A stretch of DNA of 64,000 nt from Nocardioides islandensis (GTDB taxonomy: Bacteria > Actinomycetota > Actinomycetes > Propionibacteriales > Nocardioidaceae): NCBI RefSeq assembly GCF_015352455.1, contig NZ_JADKPN010000013.1, positions 1 to 64,000 on the forward strand, written 5' to 3'. The notes beneath the pieces were generated by a model. That model had not been told where the DNA came from. It ran no database searches and worked only from the letters and a program-made list of their open reading frames with translations. The position numbers were made by a program, and so were the translations under genes. Shown in pieces: positions 45,191-52,805 of the stretch (position 1 is its first letter; every line of letters starts with the position of its first letter).

Positions 45191-46909
45191 TCAGCCCTTG
45201 TGGCGCGGCTTCTTCGTCCGCGCCGCCGAGGGCGGTCCGCTGTCGCGCTGCAGCGCGATGAGCTTTCCGGAGATGCGCGTGCCGGCCAGTCGCTCCTCGG
45301 TGCCCGGCGGCAGCTCGGCGGGCAGCTCCACGAGCGAGAAGTCCGGCCGGATGCTGATGTGCCCGAAGTCGCGGCGGTTCAGGCCACCCTCGTTGGCGAG
45401 TGCGCCGACGATCTGGCGCGGCTCGACCTTGTGACGCTTGCCGACGGCGATGCGGTACGTCGCCAGCGGCGCCTCGTCGTACCGGCGGGAGGTCCGTGGC
45501 TCCGGCCGCTCGCCGGTGCGGTCTGCCCGCTCGGCCCGTTGCGGTCGCTCGCCCCGTGCGGGCCGCTGCGGCTCCGGCTCGAGCAGCAGGGGAGTGTCAC
45601 CCTGGAGCACGACGGCCAGCGCCGCGGCCACGTCGACCTCGGGGACGTTGTGCTCGCGGACGTAGTGGGAGACCACGTCGCGGAAGAACTCGACCCGCTC
45701 ACTGGACAGCGCCTCGGTGATCGCGCCGTCGAAGCGCGCGAGCCGCGTGGTGTTGACGTCGTCCACGCTCGGCAGGTCCATCTGGGTGAGCGGCTGCCGG
45801 GTCGTGCGCTCGATCGAGCGGAGCAGGTGCCGTTCGCGCGGGGTGACGAAGGAGATGGCGTCGCCGCTGCGCCCCGCGCGCCCCGTACGGCCGGTGCGGT
45901 GCACGTAGGACTCGGGGTCGGTGGGGATGTCGTAGTTGACGACGTGGCTGATGCGGTCGACGTCGAGGCCGCGTGCGGCGACGTCGGTGGCGACGAGGAT
46001 GTCGAGCTTGCCGTCCCGCAGCTCGCCGATGGTCCGCTCGCGCTGGGCCTGGACGATGTCCCCGTTGATGGCCGTCGCGGAGAAACCGCGGGCCCGCAGC
46101 TTCTCCGCCAGCGTCTCGGTCTCGTTCTTGGTGCGGACGAAGACGATCATCCCCTCGAAGTTCTCGACCTCCAGGATGCGCGTCAGTGCGTCGACCTTCT
46201 GCGGGTAGGACACCATGAGGTAGCGCTGGGTGATGTTCGCCGACGTCGCCGTCTTGTTCTTGACCGTGATCTCGACCGGGTCGCGCAGGTACTTCTTGGA
46301 GATCCGCCGGATCTGCGGCGGCATCGTCGCCGAGAACAGCGCGACGTTCTTCTCGACAGGGGTGTCGGCCAGGATCGTCTCGACGTCCTCGGCGAAGCCC
46401 ATGTTGAGCATCTCGTCGGCCTCGTCGAGCACCAGGAACCGGAGCTCGCTCAGGTCCAGGGTGCCGCGGGCGAGGTGGTCCATGATCCGGCCGGGCGTGC
46501 CGACCACGACGTGCACGCCGCGGCGCAGCGCGCTCAGCTGCACGCCGTACCCCTGCCCGCCGTACACGGGAAGCACGTGCACACCCGGGACGTGCGTGGC
46601 GTACCGCTCGAACGCCTCGCACACCTGGAGTGCGAGCTCGCGGGTCGGCGCCAGCACCAGGGCCTGCGGCGTCTTCTGCTTCAGGTCGAGCCGGGACAGG
46701 ATCGGCAGCGCGAACGCCGCGGTCTTGCCGGTGCCGGTCTGCGCGAGCCCGACCACGTCGCGGCCCTCGAGGAGCGTGGGGATGGTGGCGGCCTGGATGG
46801 GCGACGGCGTCTCGTACCCGACGTCCTGCACCGCCTGGAGCACGCGCGCGTCGAGTCCGAGGTCGGCGAACGTGACCTCGACCTCGGCCGCCTCGGAACC
46901 GTCGGTCAT
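45191..46909 (-). CDS. deaD: DEAD-box RNA helicase with DbpA-type RNA-binding domain
   Basis: A 572-residue helicase with all DEAD motifs: Q motif (VTFADLGLDARVLQAVQDVG, PSPIQAATIP), GLAQTGTGKTAAFALP, LVLDEADEMLNMGF, SATMP, and HRTGRTGRAGRSGDAISFV. The C-terminal DbpA-like RNA-binding domain is TYRIAVGKRHKVEPRQIVGA (about residues 480-555), after an Arg/Glu/Pro-rich linker. It is a CsdA/DeaD type protein, likely in ribosome assembly or mRNA turnover. The ATG at 46909 has TACGGT six bases upstream, which predicts a leaderless message. Confidence 0.93.
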   Translation of the reverse strand: MTDGSEAAEVEVTFADLGLDARVLQAVQDVGYETPSPIQAATIPTLLEGRDVVGLAQTGTGKTAAFALPILSRLDLKQKTPQALVLAPTRELALQVCEAFERYATHVPGVHVLPVYGGQGYGVQLSALRRGVHVVVGTPGRIMDHLARGTLDLSELRFLVLDEADEMLNMGFAEDVETILADTPVEKNVALFSATMPPQIRRISKKYLRDPVEITVKNKTATSANITQRYLMVSYPQKVDALTRILEVENFEGMIVFVRTKNETETLAEKLRARGFSATAINGDIVQAQRERTIGELRDGKLDILVATDVAARGLDVDRISHVVNYDIPTDPESYVHRTGRTGRAGRSGDAISFVTPRERHLLRSIERTTRQPLTQMDLPSVDDVNTTRLARFDGAITEALSSERVEFFRDVVSHYVREHNVPEVDVAAALAVVLQGDTPLLLEPEPQRPARGERPQRAERADRTGERPEPRTSRRYDEAPLATYRIAVGKRHKVEPRQIVGALANEGGLNRRDFGHISIRPDFSLVELPAELPPGTEERLAGTRISGKLIALQRDSGPPSAARTKKPRHKG

Positions 46910-46970
46910 GCCCTCACCGTAGGGCCGTCCGGCGGCCCGTGCCGATTCCGGGAGCCCCGAACCGGTCCGG

Positions 46971-46976
46971 TAGGGT
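46971..46976 (+). promoter_or_regulatory. -10 element (TAGGGT) for tRNA-Pro
   Basis: TAGGGT lies 32 bases before the tRNA, with a weak TTCCGG at 46946-46951 as a possible -35 (19-base spacer). A small hairpin (46984-47006, arms CCAGC/GCTGG) sits between it and the mature tRNA 5' end. Confidence 0.4.
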
Positions 46977-47008
46977 TCACCAGGCCCGCCAGCGATGCTG
47001 GTGGGCAT

Positions 47009-47082
<74 letters not shown>

Positions 47083-47104
47083 CAATCGGACGGCAGCGTC
47101 TGCC

Positions 47105-47122
47105 AGGTCCCTCGCCGGACCT
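47105..47122 (+). terminator. Possible weak terminator after tRNA-Pro
   Basis: AGGTCC and GGACCT form a six-base stem with a six-base loop 22 bases after the tRNA. There is no T tract. It also lies just after the 3' end of the convergent arr gene. Confidence 0.35.
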
Positions 47123-47134
47123 CGGCATCCCTTC

Positions 47135-47545
47135 CTAGTTGATGATCTCGCCGCGCTCGTCGGCGAGCAGCTCCGCCAGCCGGTCCCGCCAGGTCTGGAG
47201 CGCCTCGGGCGTCAGCCGGGTCCAGTCGGTCACCTCGCCGACGACCCTGAGCGGTTGCGTGCTGCGGTAGGACCGCGTGGGGTTGCCCGGGAACTTCTTG
47301 TCGGTCACGTTCGGGTCGTCCTCGAACGCACCGGCCGGCTCGACGACGTACACACGGGGTGCACCGTCGCCCGCCGCGAGCTCCGCGGCCAGCCCGGCAC
47401 CGTCGCGCAGCGCGGTGAAGTAGATGTGGTTCATCACGATCTCGGGCCGGTAGTTCGACCGGAAGCCCGCGGTGAGGAGGTCGCCGACCCGCAGGTCGGC
47501 CTTCGTGCCGTGGAAGAACGGCCCCTCGTCCAGCACGTCGCTCAC
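47135..47545 (-). CDS. arr: NAD-dependent rifampin ADP-ribosyltransferase
   Basis: The 136-residue protein matches Arr enzymes along its whole length: GPFFHGTKADLRVGDLLTAG with the active-site His, RSNYRPEIVMNHIYFTALRD with the conserved Tyr, VYVVEPAGAFEDDPNVTDKK and FPGNPTRSYRS. Arr transfers ADP-ribose from NAD to a rifamycin hydroxyl and so inactivates it. Chromosomal arr genes are common in soil actinobacteria; base composition is like its neighbours. The GTG start has TAGGCT six bases before it (plus strand 47552-47557), so it should be leaderless. Confidence 0.93.
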   Translation of the reverse strand: MSDVLDEGPFFHGTKADLRVGDLLTAGFRSNYRPEIVMNHIYFTALRDGAGLAAELAAGDGAPRVYVVEPAGAFEDDPNVTDKKFPGNPTRSYRSTQPLRVVGEVTDWTRLTPEALQTWRDRLAELLADERGEIIN

Positions 47546-47593
47546 CGCGTCAGCCTAGGACGAGCACGACAGCCGGGTGGACGACAGCAGCGG

Positions 47594-48946
47594 TCACACC
47601 AGCTCGCCGACCAGGTCGCCGAACGCTGCGAGGTACCTGTCGACGTCCTCGTCGGTGGCGGCGACCGAGCAGGTGGGCCCCGCGCCGACGATGGCGTCCC
47701 AGACGCCCCGGTTGGCCAGGTACACGCGCACCAGCCGGCGCAGCGGCACGTCGAGGGTCGCCATCGCCTCCGTCGCGGTGCGGGGGAGGGCCGGGCTGAA
47801 CGACAAGCCGCTGCGGGGCCAGAACCGGTGCGTGGTCCACGCCAGCCCGGCCGCGGCCACGACCTCCTCGAGCCCGTCGGCCAGCCGCGTTCCCAGTCGT
47901 CGGGTGTGGGCGTACGCCTCGTCGGTCAGCACCTCGCCCATCGCTGCGCGAGCCGCGGCCATGGAGAGCGGGTTGCCGAACAGGGTGCCGCCGACCGCGA
48001 CCTGCGGCTTGTCGTCGTCGCGACCGGCCGGGCGCTCCAGCACGGCCGCCACGTCCGGGGTCATCCCGTATGCGCCCAGCGGGATGCCGGCGGCGATCGA
48101 CTTGCCGACCGTGACGAGGTCCGGGTCGAGCCCCCACCTGCTGGTGAGTCCTCCGGGGCCCACGACCTGCGTGTGCGTCTCGTCGTAGGCCAGCAGCGTG
48201 CCCGTCCGCCTGGTCACCTCGCGCAGTCCTGCGTGGAACCGGTCGTCCGGCATCAGGAGGCCGACGTTGTTGGTGAGCGCCGGCTCGGTGATCACCAGCG
48301 CCACCTCGTGGCTCGCCAGCGCGCGCTCCAGGGCGTCGAGGTCGTTGAACGGCACGATGACCGTTCGCGCGGTGACGTCACGCGGCAGACCGTCCTCCTC
48401 GGGCACGAGGCGGCCGTCCTCCAGCTGGACCAGGACGTCGTCGAAGTGCCCGTGGTACTTGCCGTCGAAGAACAGCACCTTCTCGCGGCCGGTCGCGGAC
48501 CGGGCGATCCGGATGACCTCGGTGTTGGCGCTCGTCGCCGCCAGGGTGAACTGCCACAGCGGCAGTCCGTAGCGCCGCGCGAGCTCCCCGGCGACCCAGA
48601 TGGAGTCGTCGGTCGGCAGCAGGTACTGCGATCCCAGGGCGACCTGCCGGCTGACTGCCTCCACCACCGGGGCCGGCCCGTAGCCGGTGAACATGGACAT
48701 GTCGGCGATGTTGAAGTCGGCGTACTCGTGACCGTCGACGTCACGCAGGCGTGACCCGGCCGCCGACTCGATGAAGAGGGGCGGGTGGTCGTAGGACGTG
48801 CGCAGCCAGCTCATGGGCACGCCGTTCGGCATCACGCCCCGGCCCGCGGCCCAGAGCGCCGCGCTCCGCGGTCGGGCCGCGACGAAGGCAGCGTCCTCGC
48901 GCTCCTTCAGCGCCGCCACCCGGGCCGGATCCACTCTCGTCGCCAC
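47594..48946 (-). CDS. PLP-dependent class III aminotransferase, glutamate-1-semialdehyde type
   Basis: A 450-residue fold-type I enzyme. The PLP Lys is in DPDLVTVGKSIAAGIPLGAY near residue 284, and LLAYDETHTQVVGPGGLTSR holds the conserved Asp. PNGVPMSWLR near the start and DVDGHEYADF resemble the GSA aminomutase/beta-amino acid aminotransferase group. No heme genes are near, so a catabolic transaminase is more likely than HemL; the substrate is not known. GTG 48946 follows TACGCT by seven bases, so it is probably leaderless. Confidence 0.85.
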   Translation of the reverse strand: MATRVDPARVAALKEREDAAFVAARPRSAALWAAGRGVMPNGVPMSWLRTSYDHPPLFIESAAGSRLRDVDGHEYADFNIADMSMFTGYGPAPVVEAVSRQVALGSQYLLPTDDSIWVAGELARRYGLPLWQFTLAATSANTEVIRIARSATGREKVLFFDGKYHGHFDDVLVQLEDGRLVPEEDGLPRDVTARTVIVPFNDLDALERALASHEVALVITEPALTNNVGLLMPDDRFHAGLREVTRRTGTLLAYDETHTQVVGPGGLTSRWGLDPDLVTVGKSIAAGIPLGAYGMTPDVAAVLERPAGRDDDKPQVAVGGTLFGNPLSMAAARAAMGEVLTDEAYAHTRRLGTRLADGLEEVVAAAGLAWTTHRFWPRSGLSFSPALPRTATEAMATLDVPLRRLVRVYLANRGVWDAIVGAGPTCSVAATDEDVDRYLAAFGDLVGELV

Positions 48947-49016
48947 CTGCGGAAGCGTAGGGCGTCACCGGGCACTGACGTACCGGCCGCGACCCCACGC
49001 GGCAGCGGCCCCGTGA

Positions 49017-49403
49017 CTAGGGAGGAGCGGCCGTCCTGATCGTGTCGATCACGCCAGCAGGCCAGCTGTCCCCGTCCGGCAAGAACGTGACGCGGGCGAT
49101 CATGCCCGAACGCTCGTCGAGGGTGATCACACCGACCTCTGGCGAGACGGCCAGGCCGGCCATCACGTCGGCAGCGACCGGGCCGTCGGCCCGCGGCAGG
49201 ACGACGACGTCCGGTGCCAGCTTCCTCAGGCTGGTCGTGAACCTGCGATGACCGTCCTTGCGCACCACGCGCCCCACCACCACCATGTCGGGCTCTTGGC
49301 CGACGAGCGCGGCGAGCACGTCGGCCTGCAGGTCCGGCAGGTCGGCCAGCAGCACCCGTACGACCCCCTTCGCGGGCGCGGGCTCCCTCGTCACGCCGCT
49401 CAT
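49017..49403 (-). CDS. Stand-alone receiver-like protein lacking the phospho-acceptor Asp
   Basis: The 128-residue protein follows the receiver fold pattern: first strand VVRVLLADLPDLQADVLAAL, then MVVVGRV, then KLAPDVVVLPRADGPVAADV and the fourth strand GVITLDE. At the end of the third strand, where receivers have the phospho-acceptor Asp (VVLLD), this one has Pro (VVVLPRA). It cannot be phosphorylated in the usual way. No output domain is attached. It lies on the same strand as, and downstream of, the LuxR-type regulator and may modulate it; that is inference. Confidence 0.6.
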   Translation of the reverse strand: MSGVTREPAPAKGVVRVLLADLPDLQADVLAALVGQEPDMVVVGRVVRKDGHRRFTTSLRKLAPDVVVLPRADGPVAADVMAGLAVSPEVGVITLDERSGMIARVTFLPDGDSWPAGVIDTIRTAAPP

Positions 49404-49538
49404 CGTCCGAACCCGGCCCGCCACTGACAAGGTCCACGGGATGCCGGCCTGGGGGCGGAGCAGTCCGATGACGACGAACGACTACGTGGAGGACCAGTCT
49501 CGGGAGACCAGGACCAGATCCGACGTGGACCCAGGGGA

Positions 49539-50273
49539 TCAGAGACGCGGATGGCCGTTGCTGCTTGGTCGAGGGTCGCCCAGCTCACGCCCTCCGCCGC
49601 CGGTCCGCAGCACCTCGGCCGCCTCGCGCCGCGTGGGCGCATCGAGCTTGCGCAGGATGCTGTGGACGTGGTTCTTCACCGTAGGCAGCTGGATGGTCAG
49701 TCGACGGGCGATCTGCTTGTTGGACAGGCCCTGCTGCAGCAGCGTGGCGACCTCGAGCTCACGCGTCGTGAGTCGCGACTGGACCGTGGGCGTACGCGAA
49801 GCTGGGCCGATGACGGCCAGGCGACGGAGCAAGCCGGCCGCGATGTTGGGGGGACAGTCGAAGTCGCCGTGGACCGCATCGGCCATCCTGGCGACCAACC
49901 CGTCGAGCGAGGTGCTGTCGGTGACATAGCCGGCGATGCCGGCCTCGGCGCAGGCGATCACCCAGTCGGGGCTCTCCTCCACTCCGAGCGCAATGACGCT
50001 GACCTCGGGTGATCCGGCCAGCCGACGAATTCCCACCAGGCCGGAGGGGCAGCGCAGGTCGTACAGCACGACGTCCACCTCACGACGGCGGACGGTGGGA
50101 AGGGCGTCCTCGACGGAGTCTGCGGATCCGACGATCGTCAGGTCGCTCCGGGTGGCCAGCACCTGGGTGAGGCCTTCGCGGTAGATCCGTACCGGGGACA
50201 CCACGAAGACACGCGTCGTCCCCGGAGCGCGCTGCGATCCGGGCATGTCGCCCTGTCCCCGTTCGTGACTCAC
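49539..50273 (-). CDS. NarL/LuxR-type response regulator with atypical receiver
   Basis: The 244-residue protein has an N-terminal receiver-like domain (TRVFVVSPVRIYREGLTQVL; VDVVLYDLRCPSGLVGIRRL; the K-equivalent strand near VSVIALGVEES) and a C-terminal LuxR helix-turn-helix (LTTRELEVATLLQQGLSNKQ continuing IARRLTIQLPTVKNHVHSIL). The phospho-acceptor Asp is present (YDLR), but the acidic pair at the end of strand 1 is replaced (VVSPVR in place of VDDH). No sensor kinase is adjacent. It is divergent from the 733-residue protein gene across a region with 12-base iterons, its probable operator. Start: GTG 50273, or ATG 50246. Confidence 0.82.
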   Translation of the reverse strand: MSHERGQGDMPGSQRAPGTTRVFVVSPVRIYREGLTQVLATRSDLTIVGSADSVEDALPTVRRREVDVVLYDLRCPSGLVGIRRLAGSPEVSVIALGVEESPDWVIACAEAGIAGYVTDSTSLDGLVARMADAVHGDFDCPPNIAAGLLRRLAVIGPASRTPTVQSRLTTRELEVATLLQQGLSNKQIARRLTIQLPTVKNHVHSILRKLDAPTRREAAEVLRTGGGGRELGDPRPSSNGHPRL

Positions 50274-50591
50274 CGGACCCTCCCTGTTCCGGAGAGAGTC
50301 AGCGAGGGTCCGAGTTGATACACGAGTTGCGCAACGAGTTGACGAACCACCGTGCCAACTCGGACTGACTCGCCTTCAGGGTCGAACGTACGCCCCCGCT
50401 GCCGCCCTGTCACCGGCGACCCATCTGCTGCGCGACCGACCCGGATCCAGGTGAAACAGCACCGACGACCTGGCCCGCGTCTGGTCCTCCGTGGTCCGAA
50501 GTCGGTCCCTGAGGCTCCATTGCCACTCGGCGGGCTGGCTCCGATGGTCGTGCACAGGTGACGTGAGCCATGCACACGGGGAGGTCAGCGG
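50274..50591. promoter_or_regulatory. Divergent promoter region with CGAGTTG iterons
   Basis: No gene is seen in these 318 bases. CGAGTTG occurs at 50311-50317, 50323-50329 and 50335-50341, an exact 12-base period, and in inverted form (CAACTCG) at 50356-50362. The longer arms GTCCGAGTTG (50308-50317) and CAACTCGGAC (50356-50365) also pair, and GTTGCGCAAC (50326-50335) is a palindrome. The array is 35 to 90 bases from the regulator start, so it probably controls the regulator and the operon at 50592. GGGGAGGTC precedes the ATG at 50592. Confidence 0.65.
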
Positions 50592-52793
50592 ATGGCTGCC
50601 AACGCAATGGGACCGACATATGCGGGTGGGACTCAACCCATCGTCAAGGACGGGTACGCCGTGCTGTACCTGCCCGACGTCAACAACCGTGAGCTGATCG
50701 CCCAGGGCGAGGCTCCGGTCTTCTACTACGTGCCCAACCAGGTCCGGATGGCGCGCAAGGAAGGACCGGACAAGGGCGACTACCTCTTCAACCTGGTGCG
50801 TTTCGCCGGCACCGGTGGCGAGGGCGTCGTCGGCGGAGGGGGCGACGTCGCCGGAGGCGTGGTGACGTTCTCGACCACCGGCGCCCTGCCCGAGTCGACT
50901 CGTCAACAGGCAGAGTCGTCGATCACGGCGCAGTTCGCCGACAGTGACGACGTCTTCTGGGGGATCCGCGGCGCCCGCAAGACCCCGATGTTCCGGCCGG
51001 CGATCATCGCCGCGTCCAACACCGCGGTCTCGAACGTCTCTCCGACGCCGCGCGGCTTTCCCGTCATGCGGCCGGCAACGCGGAGCATGGGCACGAGGAC
51101 CGCGTACTTCGGGATCCCCAGCGCGCGCAGCGGTGCCCGGTCGCCTCGCGTGCTGCGCGACACCGCCGTCCCCGGGGCGGGAGGAGCACCCGCTCCCCAG
51201 GCCAGCTCCAACCTCGACCCGTGGTACTGGGACATGCAAGGGCAGGGCGCAGGCTCCATCGACCCGACCGGGACCCACGCGTTCTCCGCCCTCATCGGCG
51301 TCTACCCGGCGTCGATCCTCTGGGCTGCCTTCCACGGCACGGCATCGCCGCTGGTCGTGATCCAGAACTACAAGCTCAAGGTGTGGTCGCCGGTCGTCAA
51401 GATCACCATCGACGGGCACTGGGACCGGATCTTCGAGCACTTCTCCGCGGCTGCGTCCGGTCGCTACCTGTGGGCCAAGGTCGACCTGCAGGCCGAGTTC
51501 AACAACATGCGCACCAACGGCACCATCACCACCGACGTCAAGGTCGACACCACGCTGCCCGGCGCGGACGCCATCGCCCAGCGGCTCCAGCAGAAGTCGG
51601 ACCTGGTCTTCAACAAGTTCATGGAACAGGCGCAGAAGATGATCTTCGACCCGCCGCAGCCCCAGGTGGAGGCGGCGAAGGCCGACACGAGCGGATGGGG
51701 GCTCTGGGGCGTCGGCGTGGCGCTGAAGTACCGCCGCGACGAGACGCACCTCGACCTGCACTACGAGGAGACGCAGCAGTTCGCGTATCTGCAGGACCAC
51801 ACGGTCTCCAGCTCGCTCGCCGGCATGTACGACGAGATCAAGGCCGATCCGGAGGCCGAGAAGAAGTACTTCCTCACCGTCAACCTGGACGACTGGCCAC
51901 GGAAGCTGAACCGGGTCGTGCGTCCGGTGGCGGCGTGGGAGGACGGCGACGTCCAGTTCATGTCGGTCGAGATCGGCTACCCGGGCACGGATGGCTCCGT
52001 GAACTGGCAGGGCCACAGCTTTGCCGGCGACGAGGGCAACGACGGCACCTACAGGTACTCGGCCGTGCAGAAGACCGAGGGAGAGGTCACCAACCCGCCC
52101 CAGGGGTGGAAGCCCGACCAGACCTTCATCAAGCGCAAGGTGCACCTCGCCGAGCCGGCCAGCGAGGTCGTCGACCCCTACCGCCGCGTGCAGATCCAGA
52201 AGAACGTCATCGAGCTCGACGCCGAGCCCAACGGCTCCTTGCTCAACGACACGATCCTGGAGGTCCGCGCCGACGCGGCCGGGAAGTTGGCCGTCGGACC
52301 CGTGCAGCTCGGGGTGGTGCTGACCGACAACACCCAGGTCGTCGAGGCGATCTTCGAGGCGACCAAGGAGGACGGGACGTCACTCGGGATCCCGCAGGTG
52401 CGGTTCCGCTGGAACCAGGGCGACTACGACCGGGACCGGATCTGGACCATCTTCACCGGGGACCCGAACTTCAAGCCGTACTACCGCTACAAGGTGATGG
52501 TCACCGTCAAGGGCACGTTGTTCGAGCCCGGGCGGGCATGGGAAGGGCCCTGGACCGCGACCCAGGGGAACGGCCCGCTGGTGATCACGGTTCCGCGTCC
52601 GGACGGCGAAGGCGTCGTGACGCGGTCCAGGTCGATCCCGGAGCCACGCGTGGCTCGTCTGCGGGCCCTGCCGCCCAGCACGGCCGGTGCCGGTCCGTCC
52701 GGCGGCAGTCGGTCGGGACCTTCCGCGTCGTCGGGAGCACGGCCCCGGGCGCGCGAGGCGCAGCCGGCCACCTTCCTCGGCCACCAGCTCTGA
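50592..52793 (+). CDS. Large beta-rich protein of unknown function (733 aa), first gene of caspase cluster
   Basis: I do not recognise a family. The protein lacks a signal peptide and membrane helices. The first part holds YAVLYLPDVNNRELIAQGEA, a Gly-rich loop (GTGGEGVVGGGGDVAGGVVT) and a Pro/Arg/Ser-rich linker around residues 150-205. A central region has alternating strands (LVVIQNYKLKVWSPVVKITI) and amphipathic helices (YDEIKADPEAEKKYFLTVNL). The end (about 540-670) looks like an Ig-like beta sandwich: FRWNQGDYDRDRIWTIFTGD, YYRYKVMVTVKGTLFEPGRA, GNGPLVITVPRPDG. The C-terminal 65 residues are a Ser/Arg/Gly-rich tail. GGGGAGG supports the ATG. Confidence 0.72.
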   Translation: MAANAMGPTYAGGTQPIVKDGYAVLYLPDVNNRELIAQGEAPVFYYVPNQVRMARKEGPDKGDYLFNLVRFAGTGGEGVVGGGGDVAGGVVTFSTTGALPESTRQQAESSITAQFADSDDVFWGIRGARKTPMFRPAIIAASNTAVSNVSPTPRGFPVMRPATRSMGTRTAYFGIPSARSGARSPRVLRDTAVPGAGGAPAPQASSNLDPWYWDMQGQGAGSIDPTGTHAFSALIGVYPASILWAAFHGTASPLVVIQNYKLKVWSPVVKITIDGHWDRIFEHFSAAASGRYLWAKVDLQAEFNNMRTNGTITTDVKVDTTLPGADAIAQRLQQKSDLVFNKFMEQAQKMIFDPPQPQVEAAKADTSGWGLWGVGVALKYRRDETHLDLHYEETQQFAYLQDHTVSSSLAGMYDEIKADPEAEKKYFLTVNLDDWPRKLNRVVRPVAAWEDGDVQFMSVEIGYPGTDGSVNWQGHSFAGDEGNDGTYRYSAVQKTEGEVTNPPQGWKPDQTFIKRKVHLAEPASEVVDPYRRVQIQKNVIELDAEPNGSLLNDTILEVRADAAGKLAVGPVQLGVVLTDNTQVVEAIFEATKEDGTSLGIPQVRFRWNQGDYDRDRIWTIFTGDPNFKPYYRYKVMVTVKGTLFEPGRAWEGPWTATQGNGPLVITVPRPDGEGVVTRSRSIPEPRVARLRALPPSTAGAGPSGGSRSGPSASSGARPRAREAQPATFLGHQL

Positions 52794-52805
52794 GCGGAGT
52801 ACGTC

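Noticed and set aside
47135..47545. Horizontally acquired resistance cassette (arr)
   Set aside because: No integron or transposon sequence is adjacent, base composition matches the surroundings and the promoter is of the native leaderless type.
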